DNA from: Acanthacorydalis orientalis
Lineage: Eukaryota; Arthropoda; Insecta; Megaloptera; Corydalidae
Reading direction: 5' to 3'
Assembly (NCBI GenBank): GCA_034766995.1
Contig: CM068317.1
Span: forward strand, 20,897,714 to 20,961,713
Length of the DNA stretch: 64,000 nucleotides
Shown here: positions 11,563 to 23,869 of the stretch, one piece after another
How positions within the stretch are numbered: position 1 is the first letter of the stretch
Layout: each line of letters begins with the position of its first letter
Program-made: the position numbers and the translations under genes
Notes under the pieces: generated by a model
Told to the model about the DNA's origin: nothing
Databases searched by the model: none
Seen by the model: only the letters and a program-made list of their open reading frames with translations

Positions 11563-12544
11563 TAGGCTTGCCAAACTTCCCGTATTTTACGTTGAATTTT
11601 GCTGTCCCGTATTTTTATGAAAAGATAAAATTATATATAATAAATATTATGTTTAGCATTTATAAGTTTCAATATTCTTTTCGAATAATCTAACTTAAAT
11701 TGATTTAAATAAAAAAAAATTAAAAAAATTTTGAAAACTGAACATAGAGAAATAAGTGTTATAGAAGTATTCATTGTCCTATAATAAACTTTAAAATTAA
11801 CGAAAGCAAGAGCTGTTAAAAAATTTATTCCAACAAATTTGAAGACAGTTCTTAATAAAATTGAAATTTCAAAAACAATAAAAGATATTTTTTTAAATGA
11901 AGTAGAAACAGATAACTCCGCTTGAGCACTTTAATACATTTATGTGGATAGTTGTGAAATAAATTCCATATTAGGAACCAATTGAGAGTACTTGTACATA
12001 TTTAAAAACTAAGAACATTGACATAAAGGACAACGAATTATTTGATAAGGAGTCAACGAATTATTTGATAAGAGTTCTAAGAAAAATTTTTGAAAAAGAA
12101 AACAAAAATGGGAGTCTTACAAAAAATCTTGCAATGAAAAATAAACAGCTATATTAAAATAAATTAAATTTAAAGAATAATATTCTGACTTGCTCAAATT
12201 TTCTGAATCTTGTTTAACATTCCTGCTCAGATTGCTCATGTTGAAAGAATGTTTTCACTAATGTCATTCAAAGGACAGATGAAATAAATAAGATAGACGT
12301 GACAACAGTAGAAGAAATTTTACAGTATTTAGTGTACATCAATATTTTTTTTAAGTTTTATATAAACTTGTAATAAACGATCCAGTTTTGTTGATCCAGT
12401 AGTGCTAAATATAAAACCTAAACTGCACCTAATTATTATAATGTTCCTACATTATGTCATTTAATAAAATAGTTTTAAGGTTCAGAGTTTGCTTTTTTTA
12501 ACACCCATGTCCCATATTTGGTTTTCCAAAATCTGACAACCATA
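11563..12544 (+). mobile_element. hAT element relic, 982 bp, with 8-bp TSD
   Basis: The element is bounded by perfect 8-bp direct repeats GTATAATG (11555-11562 and 12545-12552), the target duplication length of hAT transposons. Its ends are imperfect inverted repeats: TAGGCTTGCCA at the left, and TATGGTTGTCA as the reverse complement of the right end. The next bases are also typical of a hAT family with cytosine-rich subterminal CCCGTATTTT / CCCATATTTG blocks. At 982 bp it is far shorter than an autonomous hAT (2.5-4 kb) but still holds transposase remnants, so it is an internal-deletion derivative. A 23-bp tandem duplication lies at 12031-12076. Confidence 0.85.
12195..12345 (+). pseudogene. 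hAT transposase C-terminal dimerisation remnant
   Basis: Inside the hAT relic, one + frame gives LNIPAQIAHVERMFSLMS, matching the hATC dimerisation signature (IP...A.VER.FS). It is followed by FKGQMK and then in-frame stops, where intact relatives read on into a DERNRL-like stretch. The catalytic region upstream is deleted or decayed. Not functional. Confidence 0.7.
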
Positions 12545-12552
12545 GTATAATG

Positions 12553-13390
12553 AGTATTGGTGAATAATCTTTGAATATTTACATCAATATCCAGTAGATG
12601 TATGCTATTAATTCCTTAACCTTTTTAATACTTATGTTGACACCTTTCGATAGCCTACCAAATCAGAAAGTTTTCATAATAATATTTTTATGTGATAAAA
12701 TCTTAAATCTAAATTAAAATTAGATTATATTTTGAATTTTTTCTTACAATTACAACAAAGTATTTTGCAGCATAACAGAAAAAAAATGACAAAATCTGAT
12801 TCTTTGTCTTAGAAAAAATATTCGATTATTGATGCTATATATTCTTTCAAACAGTCCTTTTTCTTTTCTTTGGTATTATGAAACCATATTTTTTACTTTT
12901 TATCGAATCATCTTTTTTCTGAGATGTATTCTTTCTCTTTTCTCTATAAAAACGACAATTTCTTCATACTTTGCCATTGTATTATGAATGGTTTTCTTTG
13001 TAATGATTACGCTGATTATAAGAAATTGTCTAATACTTCAAAAGTTCGCAATGAAAAGTTTTTCAATCCATGATATTCTTTTTAAAACCGAACAAATAGA
13101 TAAATGGGATTCTCATAAATTAATAGACAAGAAAATGGAGTGTCGATTATAGGTGAACTCCGAGCACAAAACAGATGTGTTATTCTTAAATAAAATTATA
13201 ATATTGGAGGGAAATTGAATCCTCTACATTTATTTATTGATTTGTTATCAATATGAATCACAATAACAATTTGTAAAGCCACTCTATTCCAAGAAAATTA
13301 TATGCCCATTTAATAGTCTTAAAATAATGTTATCCATTATTCAAGCTTAAATCTAAGTAAAACTGCAAGTGGAATAAAGTACTGTCCAGA
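12553..13390. other. AT-rich stretch, nothing recognised
   Basis: No gene, microsatellite or hairpin of note. Confidence 0.5.
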
Positions 13391-13560
13391 ATTCCTACAA
13401 ATGCATAAAAAAATATACAAACTCCATAGCTCTCCGGTATGTGTTTTCCCACATATCATAAAACATCTACTCCAGTTGGATCGCCAGTATCATCTCACTC
13501 AAGGAATGAGTGATGGGCTCTACATCCGGTATTCAGTACCACCACATGCCTATCTCTTAC

Positions 13561-13770
13561 CTCGACCAAACTCATCCAACAGAATGGTCGGTAAAACCCA
13601 TACAAAAAATGATATCGTACTATTTTCGTAAACGTTCGTACACATATCGTTAAAGCAATGGACCAATATCTGCACCATTTATTGTATGAGACTTTCGCGT
13701 TATTTATACAGTCTCTTATCAATTTATTACCATTTGTTCTATAATACGGATTCTTTTTCATCGGGAAAAA
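13561..13770 (-). CDS. Candidate internal exon, unknown protein
   Basis: On the minus strand, 210 bases (70 codons, no stop) lie between an acceptor-like TTATTATCAACAG (intron side, 13771 onward) and a strong donor GAG|GTAAGA (intron from 13560). Their length is a multiple of three. The segment is richer in G+C than its surroundings. The predicted peptide starts FFPMKKNPYY and ends FCWMSLVE. I recognise no domain and no neighbouring exon. The + strand frame over the same bases (13401-13631) also lacks motifs. A chance open frame in a GC-richer island is the main alternative. Confidence 0.22.
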
Positions 13771-14059
13771 CTGTTGATAATAAAACAAGAGTTAAAAATT
13801 CATTCCAAAAATTTATTGATTTTCGAAATTTAGGTTTTTGGAAAAGTGACATATACCTCTTTATATCTTTTGAAAAACTATATCAATAATCACGCTTGTT
13901 TTGTTAAAGCAAATTTATTTGTAACTATCTTATAATTGTTTAAAATTTCTCTAAAAAGCATCCATTTGAAATTGAACAAACTAACAAATGTAAAAGGCAT
14001 TAGAATACAATTTTGACACTAGATGAATTTATGTTCACGAATCAATTATTTTCCAATGA

Positions 14060-14270
14060 ATCAAAAATGTTCAAAAATCATTATTGATCATTTTCGATTT
14101 TTAGTATACTCATTTAGATAGCGATGCCATCATCTTCAGAGGGCCAAAGTGCAGAAATATCTCAAAAAGCGTATTCTGATATTTTAAAAAAATATTCGAT
14201 ATTTTATGAAAACATAAATAAATAAATTATATAAGAGTAATATAATTCATGTGGAAATGTAACTGAAATA
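14060..14270 (-). repeat. Foldback repeat with hammerhead-like arm (unit 1)
   Basis: The minus-strand arm (14060-14155) reads CTGAAGA, then a 6-bp hairpin GATGGC-ATC-GCTATC, then TAAATGAGTATA. It is followed by the family's imperfect palindrome built on AAAATGATCAATAATG. The right arm (about 14180-14270) is too decayed to delimit. The family is shared with 15385, 29700, 32870, 46575, 50020 and 53310. Here the GAAA core has mutated to TAAA. Confidence 0.5.
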
Positions 14271-14593
14271 AAATAAAAATATTATTTTCTACAATAGTAT
14301 TTATGTTCAGTTTTCTTTATAGCAAAATTTGATCATCTATACTGTCATATTCTCTGTCCAATCTCTCTTCTTATTTAATTTTAAATTTAATATAGTATAA
14401 TAAATTTTATAATATTATCTAAATAATCGATATAAGTAATTATTTATATAAAAATAAACCTCTTGCTACGCAAAAACCTTATTTTCTCCGAATTTTAATT
14501 ATATAAAATTAATTTAAAACTAAATGTTGAAAACTATTTCTTAATGAAAAAGTTATTATATTAGATAATAAAAGGCATCAACATATCGACACG

Positions 14594-14598
14594 CACAC

Positions 14599-14629
<31 letters not shown>

Positions 14630-14639
14630 GTTATATATG

Positions 14640-14673
<34 letters not shown>
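14594..14673. repeat. Compound (CA)n-(AT)n microsatellite
   Basis: Short CA/TG units, then two (AT)n runs separated by ATGTATGT. Confidence 0.9.
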
Positions 14674-14676
<3 letters not shown>

Positions 14677-15384
14677 GTTAACATACATTTAATATTATAA
14701 TATTACAGTAAAAAAGCTTTCATTTGTTACAATATAAATGTATGTGCATATTATTTTATATTAAAATATACATATTTTTAAATATTTGATTTGGAAATCG
14801 TTATAAGAATATATTATAAGTGATAAAAATGCTATTCCGTCGCAAACTTGAAAAAAAATAAGACAAAAGAATTGAATTTCAAAATTTTCCACAGTTATAA
14901 AAACAAAAGACATATTTAAAATTAGAGAAAGATAATATTGAAACAAAAATGAAAATGTGAGCAATTTTTGGTACAGTTATGCCAAACGATAGTTTACAAT
15001 TTTACAAAAAACGGTGACATTTCAATGGTATACAAAATTATTTCAATGCATTAAATCTTCAAAATCCTAATTTCGTTCAGTGAAATATTGGTAAAATATA
15101 TTTAAAACGTTAATTATAAGTGAAAAGTGTGTGATCTATGGAGAGTATATAAAGAAGCAGCATTTACTAATAAATTTCAAAGAATATAGTGAAAATAGAA
15201 AAAAATGCTTCATACAAATATAAATAACATATACAGTATTTATGAAAAAAAAGGAGAAAACGAGTTAAAAAATGTAGTAAATTCTATTTAATTGTATTAA
15301 AACTATTAAGACTAAAAATAACCAGTCGTTTATAAATAGGGTAACATTTTTCTTACGTCTCGCAAAGAATGTATTTTTCTAATC
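14674..15384. other. AT-rich stretch, nothing recognised
   Basis: A 67-codon minus frame (14761-14964) is compositionally unremarkable. No gene supported. Confidence 0.5.
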
Positions 15385-15590
15385 AAAAATGTTGTGTTTT
15401 TCTAATCAAAAATCAATTATTGTTCGTTTTTAATTGTTGTTTATACGGATTTTGATGACATATCATCACTTTCAGAGCAGCAAGGTGCTGAAAAATCTGT
15501 CTCTGTACATTAGTCTTTTGAGGATACTGACATTAAAACAATCAAATAGTTCAGTAATCGGTTTCTTAACATTTTTGAATAGTTTTTTTT
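15385..15590. repeat. Foldback repeat with two hammerhead-like arms (unit 2)
   Basis: The left arm on minus (15400-15495) has CTGAAAG, the hairpin GATGA-TATG-TCATC, then AAAA and GTATAAAC. The right arm on plus (about 15515-15590) has TTGAGGATACTGACATTAAA. Each arm is followed outward by the family palindrome motif. The arms point away from each other around a centre near 15500. Confidence 0.5.
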
Positions 15591-16250
15591 CTTTGTTAGT
15601 TTGTATAGTGAATCGAATATTCATTTATACGAATAAAAGTACCCACATTGCTAAATATATCATTAAATAATAACTTCCCGATCAGTAGATTATTATATTA
15701 TGCATTAAAAAAATATTTAATTAATGTTTTCTTTTTGCTTTTACTTATATAATGTAGATTGAAACGCACATCCAATAATTAACAAGTATTATATAAAATA
15801 ATTATAAAGTAATGTTTTTAATAATCATCTACTATGTTACTCTCTTTCTCTCTTTATACACACGCACATATATATATATATATATAAACATATAATAATT
15901 TTTAATTGTTTACTTACATTTGTAAAAAATAATAAGTTAAATTAATATTAAATAAAATTCAAATTAAAAATATCTATCAAATTACACCTAATTTTTATAA
16001 TTAAAGTAATTGTCTTCCATGTGTTAAATCTAAATGTATTATATTTGTATTTAGCTAAACTTATTACACGTAACTAGTATTTTTATGTACTTTTCAACTT
16101 TTTTTAATATAATTATTATAGATTTTTAATTATTAATATAAATAATAATATTCGGATTTTTTAAATCCAGCCTACCCAATCGACATATGTATTATTTAGA
16201 CATTTGTTTCTATTCTTTCTTTAGATCTTCTCTCTCTTTCTATATACATA
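15591..16250. other. AT-rich stretch with short microsatellite
   Basis: CT-rich run plus (AT)n at 15841-15886 and a CT block at 16223-16242. Nothing else seen. Confidence 0.5.
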
Positions 16251-16254
16251 AACA

Positions 16255-16255
16255 T

Positions 16256-16312
<57 letters not shown>

Positions 16313-16672
16313 CTCCGTAACATTTGTAGCGATAATATTAAAGAGAAATATTTTTATAATTATAAAAGAAACTCTATACAACATAAACGATAAGTCACAC
16401 TAGCTTACAAAAAAAAAGAAAAAAAATTTTTTACTGAATGGTTATATGTTTCGAACATTAAAATATTTTTTCAATTCATTTTATAACACCTTATTACATC
16501 TTGTTTTACGTTAAATTTACATAAATATTTCTAGTTCATGACTTGAATCTAATAAAAAGGAATATTTTTAATAATATAGAAATATACCAATCACTGTTTT
16601 CCTAGTACTTATTAATTTATTGTAAATAATATAACAAAAAGACATTTGAAGACACGTCATGATAGTATTAAC

Positions 16673-16713
<41 letters not shown>

Positions 16714-17449
16714 GTATATCTCGGTGTATTGAATGCCCCCATGTATAAGACGCAGTTGAATTTAAAAGGATTTTTTTCAATTTTTTCATATACTAGTAAT
16801 ATAAAATAATAAAATAATTTCTAAATGGGAAATTCCAAAAGTATACAATGTAATATAAGGCAATAAAATGTTTACTTCTCTGTTTACTTGGCACTTAAGA
16901 GTGACGCTCCCTCCACATTCTAATTTTTGAACTTATAACTATTATTCCTGCTGTATAAAACGTACCCGAAAATTACAACCAACTTTTTGGTGTTTCTTCA
17001 AATGCGTTTTGTACACTGAGATATACGGTATATATATATATATATATATCAATTTGTGTAACATTTATAGTGAGAAAATTAAAAAGAAATATTTTCAAAA
17101 AGAAACTCTATACAACATAAATGATAGCAGTTATACTAGCTTACACAAAAAAATAATAATCAAATTACTTTACAGAATGATTATATATTTATAACATTAA
17201 AATATTTTATCATTTCAATCTATAACACTTTATTACATCTTATTTTATATGAAATTTACATAATTATTTCTATTTTATAACTTGAATTTAATAAAAAGAA
17301 AATATTTAATAATATGGAAATATTTTAAACACGGTTTTCCTATTACTTAGTAATTTATTCTAGATAATGTAACAAAAATACGTTTGAAGATACCTAATAA
17401 TAGTACTATACATATAATACGAAAATGTACATATTTATTTATGTACATG

Positions 17450-17465
<16 letters not shown>
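16255..17465 (+). repeat. Tandem repeat pair R1/R2 split by a TIR element
   Basis: R1 (about 16305-16675) and R2 (about 17048-17410) are direct repeats of about 370 bp. Shared runs include GAAACTCTATACAACATAAA, TTATTACATCTT and ACTTGAAT.TAATAAAAAG. Each repeat is bordered by (AT)n (16255-16309, 16677-16709, 17031-17050, 17451-17465). The sequence between the copies is a separate element at 16710-17030. The repeats have no coding frame and no family I recognise. Confidence 0.7.
16710..17030. mobile_element. 321-bp TIR element inside (AT)n
   Basis: Ends are 19-bp inverted repeats with one mismatch, TACCGTATATCTCGGTGTA against TACCGTATATCTCAGTGTA (reverse complement of the right end, 17012-17030). 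Both ends lie in (AT)n, consistent with a TA target. The subterminal TGTATAAGACGCA motif resembles a common animal DNA-transposon terminus, but I cannot assign a superfamily. No coding capacity. Confidence 0.75.
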
Positions 17466-17491
<26 letters not shown>

Positions 17492-17497
17492 AAGAGG
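17466..17497. repeat. (GA)n / GAAA purine run
   Basis: About 30 bp of GA and AGAAAG units directly after (AT)n, like 7966-7988. Confidence 0.9.
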
Positions 17498-17922
17498 TAG
17501 AGTTAAAATAGTTAATAAACGATACAGAATATTTCTTATATAAATCATATAATTAAAATTAAAAAAAATTGAACTCTTCATTTATATTGTCTTTTTTTTG
17601 AATATAATTCCATTTCAAATAATTTTACAATTGTTTTAAATTTACAAAATTATTTTAAAATTAGTCATTTTTTCAGTCCAACTAACAAACATTTTCAACA
17701 AACAATGAATTATTATATAAATAAGTACTATTAACATATTGCTAAAGTATATAATAAACAAAAATAATATTTTAAACTCTTACCTACAATCTATTTAAAA
17801 ACAGCAATGATAATTTATTTAATTGAAATAAAAATTCCAAATTTAATTAATTAACGACAATATAAGAAAAAACAATTCAGTTTCATAATGTTAGTCTTGT
17901 CAGTTTCATTCTAATTCGATTA

Positions 17923-17992
<70 letters not shown>

Positions 17993-18252
17993 TTCATATT
18001 CTCAATAAATAATGAGCTGGGGTGAAATGATTTACTTAACACAAAATATATAAATACTGCTTATTGAAAATAATTTTACAGCATATCCACAATATATTAA
18101 AAGAGAAATATTTCTACATTAATGAAGAAGTGTATCATAATCATATAATAAATTTTTATATAGTTATTTTAAAAGCCAACTCTACAAATTAACAAAATAT
18201 GCAAATCATGTAATATTAGAGATAGATACAGGGAATACATTCCTGAATATAC

Positions 18253-18317
<65 letters not shown>

Positions 18318-18348
18318 TATGTGAATGAATATATATGTATGAATATAC

Positions 18349-18379
<31 letters not shown>

Positions 18380-18524
18380 CATATTAAAGGTTCATATCAG
18401 TTAAATGATATTCAAGATTTAATTTATTTCGCATAAACATGATTAATATATTTTAATAAAATTACAACTTTATTACCACATCAATTTTATTATTTGGTAC
18501 AGACGTTGATAATATATGACATAT

Positions 18525-18579
<55 letters not shown>

Positions 18580-18944
18580 TCTTCTTATTTACCAAAGCTT
18601 ATATATCATCGCTGATTTAAGAATTTGCCAGCAACAGCCAAAGACTCTATAATTCATTCAATCAAGTATTCATCGTTTTTGAAATAAATTTACTGGTTCC
18701 TCGACATTTTATAGAACAACATTATATTTCAATTTATAATAATTATGTTGAAATATACATATATGTCTCAAATTGCACTGGTTTATTCCAAAAATTAAAA
18801 AAAAAAACATAAAATATGTATTTTCATAAAAACTATCTTATTGAAAAAAATCTTCATTACTTTAATGACATATTACCTAAAGAGGTCAGTTATATTTAAT
18901 CTCTTTTAAATTATTCGAAATTAATATTATACTCTCTCTCTCTC

Positions 18945-19012
<68 letters not shown>

Positions 19013-20439
19013 ATATTTTATTACTTATTTGTTTTTTGAAATATTTTTTCTTTTTATAATAAAATTATGTTCACAAATAGTTGAATATTTTGTTATATAA
19101 TTATACCAATTTGATGTATATGATTTTCTGTTTTTAAATATTAAAAAGTACTATAAAAGTCAAACAGAATTATAAATATAAATTAAATTATTTACCGAAT
19201 AACAATCCGATACTTCACAGTAAAAAAATAGTATTCTTAGACAAAATGTAATAAAAACTATCACAAAAAAATACTTTTAAGGGTAGGTTAGAGTTTTGTT
19301 TTAATAGAATGTATTTATTCTAATATTAATGAGAATAGTATCTAAAAAATTAAATTTTTCACATGTTTATATTTAATATCTATTAAATAGAAAAAATGTA
19401 CTGATAACACCGTTTGAAAATAATAATAAAAAAATAACAATGAATTCTTTTACAAATCAATTCAAGGTTTTAACACAGTTTAAAATTAAATAATTATTTA
19501 GGTTCATAGATTCATTAAACATTTCTTATTAAACATTATATATATATATATATATATACATGTGTGTATTTTCTTTTTATCTAAATATAAACATTAAAAA
19601 TTTACAATATTATTATTTTTGAAGTTAAATAGATTTTATTTTATCCGATGGGAATTATTTTATTTTCATTAAAATTGTAATATAAAATTAGATAAATAAC
19701 AATTTATTTCCTATAAAAATAATATTCATGATATATAAGAAAAATCAAAAACGAAAAAACATATGCATTATAAAACATTATAAATAATTTTTACTACATT
19801 TCATAATGTTTATAATAATCTCACATATTTGAACTCTTTACTTAAACTTTTTAATTTCTTTTATTCGCTAACTGATTCAAATTAAATAATTATAAAAATG
19901 AATTTCATTACTTCTATACAAAAATAGTTTAATTAATGCTTAACGATATTTACTTAATAATAATTACATAATATTACAATTTCATTTTAACGTGTGAAAT
20001 ATGTTTAATGAGATGTATTCTTATTTGCTTTGGGAAATTAATTTTTTAAAAAAATATATATTCATATTTAAAATTATCAAAAAACAAATTTCTTAAAAAA
20101 ATATGTCCCTAATCAAACACTTCTAACAAGTGTTTTAAGTAGTTTTTGCAAGGTTCGAAATAAAAACATTATTCACAAAGTCTATAAGCATACATAAATA
20201 GCTATGCATTTATTATATATATATATATATAATATGTGTGTGTATGAATATAAAGACTATATATAGGTGATGAATTTTTTCAATAAAATCATTTTCTCCT
20301 TTTATGTATGAAATAAAAATGCCTTAACAATTTTTCGCGAACATACCCTAGAATTATGTGCGTTATGATATATGTGCATGTATTAAAAAATAAGAAAATT
20401 ACGACAACGACGACGAAGAATTTTAATGCCCAGAGTGAT
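17498..20439. other. AT-rich stretch with many microsatellites
   Basis: Contains (AT)n at about 17921-17989, 18249-18313, 18355-18380, 18530-18575, 18951-19009 (preceded by (CT)n), 19538-19558 and 20214-20230. No gene or non-simple repeat recognised. Confidence 0.6.
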
Positions 20440-21478
20440 CATCTGTTAGTCATAACATAAAACGTCTATAGGCATACGTATCGAGCGAATGTGTTTAACG
20501 AACGGAACGATATTTCTGTACGTCGAAAACATAAAATAAAATATCTATAGAGAACAAGCACGTTATAAAACTGTTGTCGAAAGCAAAAACATCTAATGTC
20601 AATTCCATCGGTAATGTTTCCACGCTGTAGGTAGGCCCACAAATGTCCAAAACAACAGAAAATGAAATCATAATTAATTTTACGATCGTGGTGGCGTATA
20701 AGACTAAGCGCCGGAGACAAAAGATATTTCTTTAAGATAATCACACAACGGGCCCGTGAAAGTCGGATGCCACAAGATTGAAATATTTGGCTGATCAGTT
20801 ACGCGAAATGTTATGTCCATTCAGCAACGGACGACTTATGCTTCTCACGAGCGAGACGAGGCGGCAACGGGCGACTGCCGAGCGAGACAGAGACGGGGTC
20901 CGCGACAACGATAATATAAGCGGAGGCCGGATGCGCAAAGGAGATCACCGAACGCGTAACACGGATGCCGAAAAACGAACAGAAAAAAAAACTCATCACT
21001 CAGTCCGACGAGCTGAAGAGAGACGCGGCATGCATAAGAATGCGAGGACACAAAAAAGGACTATGTTAATTGAAGAATTTAAAAGTTGAACAAAGAAAAT
21101 CGGTGCGGTGTTCGGAAATAAGCGCGGCGGTGAGACAAGAACAGATTCGTAACACAAAAAAAAACATCAACTTGTGACTTCTTATAGGGCTTATTCGTAA
21201 AGTAGGAGTTGCCTGCTACCTAAGATATATGCCTTGGTGGGTGTAGACATATTAGAGTCGCTCTGCTCGATAGTGCGCACCCGAACAGCTGCACGAAAAG
21301 CAATAATCAAATGGACCTCACGGCCGTGATATACAGAAACGCTCGGGCTGACCGCGCTCTCTCTTCGTTGCACCTTTTCCGCGCGGCTGCGAGAACAAAG
21401 AGTTGCGGTTGCCGACACTACTTGCTCGTTATAAACGGTCATCTCTTTTAGTTGCAGAAACGAGAAAGATGATATCGT
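20440..21478. promoter_or_regulatory. CpG-rich block, probable promoter/5' UTR
   Basis: About 1 kb with strongly raised G+C and dense CpG in otherwise AT-rich DNA. Several reading frames cross it on both strands (20466-20744 minus, 20778-21089 plus, 21191-21487 minus). None shows a domain, and long frames are expected where stops are rare. An initiator-like TCAGTC lies at 21000-21005. The block leads directly into the codon-biased frame at 21479-21819, so promoter and leader is the simplest reading. Confidence 0.45.
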
Positions 21479-21819
21479 GTGGGACAATATAGACGTTCAG
21501 GTGACAAATATACGACAAGTTATATAAATTCCTTCTTCGACGACGGCGATCGTACGTGCACGAAAGACGGATTCAGTGATACGCCGTTCGTGCGACTATT
21601 TCCGTCCTTCACCGACGAAACGTGCACGTCGACGTTCGTGTACGACAAAGATCGCTTTGCGGAGTCGCGGTGCGGGACGATGTTAACCTATGACGCCTTC
21701 GGAGGCACAAGGAGATGTCTTATAGAGACTTCAGAGGCTCATTCCTACAGCAGCCGAGCTACCAACAACTCCAACATACAGAAGTCGTCTGGACTTCACT
21801 CTCCCGGAGCTAAGATCAG
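21479..21819 (+). CDS. Candidate coding exon, unknown protein
   Basis: The frame is open for 113 codons and ends at a good donor, CAG|GTCAGT (intron from 21820), leaving phase 2. Wobble positions are rich in G and C, unlike the surroundings, which favours real coding. The only internal in-frame ATG is near 21679 (purine at -3), giving a 47-codon N-terminus: it begins MLTYDAFGG, is Ser/Thr/Asn-rich in the middle and ends SPGAKI before the split codon. Otherwise the exon starts upstream through an unseen acceptor. The composition looks like a disordered N-terminal region. I recognise no family, and no downstream exon is visible in the window. Confidence 0.35.
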
Positions 21820-21820
21820 G

Positions 21821-22041
21821 TCAGTCATTCAGTCCGCTCTCTACTCGACTTATTCGGCCATAATAACTTCTCATATTTTATCCTGAGGGTGACTGTTTGT
21901 CCGGCAAGTGTTTGTCTACGATTCGTGTGTTATAAATTCGTATTTTATTTCGCTGTTTTTTTTATTAATCTTTGTATAAGTGTTTTTATTCAATTTTTCG
22001 GCTTTTTTTCGATCGGATACTTAGTTGGATGGGATCATAAT
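21821..22041 (+). promoter_or_regulatory. Tandem initiators and alternative first exon
   Basis: TCAGTC at 21821-21826 and TTCAGTCC at 21828-21835 match the arthropod initiator TCAGTY. From there, about 210 bases run to a perfect donor AAT|GTGAGT (intron from 22042). An alternative transcript start with a short first exon is plausible. The first initiator overlaps the donor of the upstream exon, so the two uses may be mutually exclusive. A 60-codon frame (21889-22071) is hydrophobic and not convincing. Confidence 0.3.
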
Positions 22042-22079
22042 GTGAGTAGTTATTGTTTTATATCATTGTAAATATGCAT

Positions 22080-22571
22080 GCATGTTCAATAGTTGTTTAA
22101 AAGATATTTTATGATAAACCATAATTGTATGTTGTTTTTTTAAAAAAAAATCTTGCTGATTTATTATATTACATTGACGTATATAATATATTTAGAAACT
22201 TTCCGTCACATCACAGAAATCAATCGACTGTATTCTAATAAAAACCGTCACGATTATTAAATACTAAACATTTATACTACTTTTTTCGTTCTGAATGTAA
22301 TTTATATTTCAGTTTAATATCATATAGATAGGAATGATTATTTTATAATTACTATAAGATATTGGATTCCACTTTAACAGTATTGTTAATTTTTTTATTT
22401 ATATATATTACATGGAATTTATATCTAAAAAATAAAATAAAATAAACAAAAATATTTTCATAAAGCTTATGTATAAAAAACTATAATTCATTTTATAGTT
22501 GGTAAATAAATTATTAATAAAATTGGCTCTCTGTAGCTGCTGATTATTTTCTTACTTGTCAGTGATTTTTG

Positions 22572-22618
<47 letters not shown>

Positions 22619-23860
22619 CTAATATTTCACTTAATTATTTAACAGGTGATCTAAAAAATGTTTAAAAATGAAATTATATTTTACACTTTTATTGACTGTA
22701 GGACAAAATGTATTTTATTTTTAAAAATATATTTATAAAAAAAATACATTTATTAGAATCTGCTAATGATAATTTTCTGTATTTAATTTGATATAAAAAT
22801 CAATTTCAATTTTCGAATATCATCACAAAAAAATGTCAATCTAATTTTTTAGTACTTTCGGTGAAAATACTTAATTATTAAATATATTAATTGGTTCTTT
22901 TAAAGCATATATGTTTACATGGTGAATAATATTTATATTTATTAAGTAAAATATAAAAATGAAAATATTCATATTGAAACATTTATATTTTCTGGAAACA
23001 GTTCAATTCTGTGATGTTATTTAAAATGATAAAACTTGTCTAAAATGTGAATATTCTTGTAATTTATTAATAACATTCCTTAAAATTTATAATTTATACC
23101 AGCTTAGATGAATTTTGTTTATTAGTTTTTTCCATTTTATATATGTATGTAATAATTATGTTATTTAAATTATTCTTTTTTCGTATTCAAAAGAATAATT
23201 TTCTCTAATTTAATATTAATTAATAATTTATCCGTTTGTAAAATACATATAAGCAAATATCAGACATAAACGTGAAAAGTACATCCCATCTATATATAAA
23301 ATATTTCCCATTTGTATATATAAAAATTATTGTAATTTGATTTTGAGTAATTGCTATTTACACATTATGTGGTTTAAGAAATTATTTCAAAATATGTTAA
23401 ATGACTAGGCATACCTTATTAAATAGATATATTTAATGAAAAAAAAAATCATTTTACCATTTTCAATCACTTCGAATACTTTTCGAAATGAATTTCTATG
23501 TTAAATTTTTATACTGAATCGTTAAAACTAAATGTTCAGTTCATAAAATTGCTATCTTCCTATTTAAATAAATCAAATAAATTTAAGATAAAAAATATTA
23601 TTAACTTGATTATATAAATGTATCGATATAAACTGAAATACAAAATTGTTAAAAAATATGATTCGTCGCGCAGAAAATTCCAAGAGGAACGGTAAAAATT
23701 TCTATTGAAAAGTATTAAAATACAATAAATAAATATGAAATTTCAATCTCGTCTCGACATTTAATGTGATCGTAAAACTTTCATTTAAGAAATAATAATA
23801 ATAAACGAATTTTGTTGCTCGTACGGCAATCGTAATTTCAAAATCAACAAGAAATTCATA
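22080..23860. other. AT-rich stretch, probably intron
   Basis: One (AT)n tract at 22577-22615. No exon or repeat recognised. Confidence 0.5.
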
Positions 23861-23869
23861 TAAATGTCA

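Noticed and set aside
13401..13631. 76-codon + frame opposite the candidate minus exon
   Set aside because: No domain and weaker splice context (GTCG|GTAAAA). Kept only the minus candidate, at low confidence.
20778..21089. 103-codon Arg/Glu/Asp-rich + frame in the CpG block
   Set aside because: Stops are rare in GC-rich DNA. Overlapping frames exist on the other strand and no motif or donor supports it. Treated as leader or promoter.
21191..21487. 98-codon minus-strand frame in the CpG block
   Set aside because: No motif. Overlaps the better-supported + strand layout and lacks clear splice signals.
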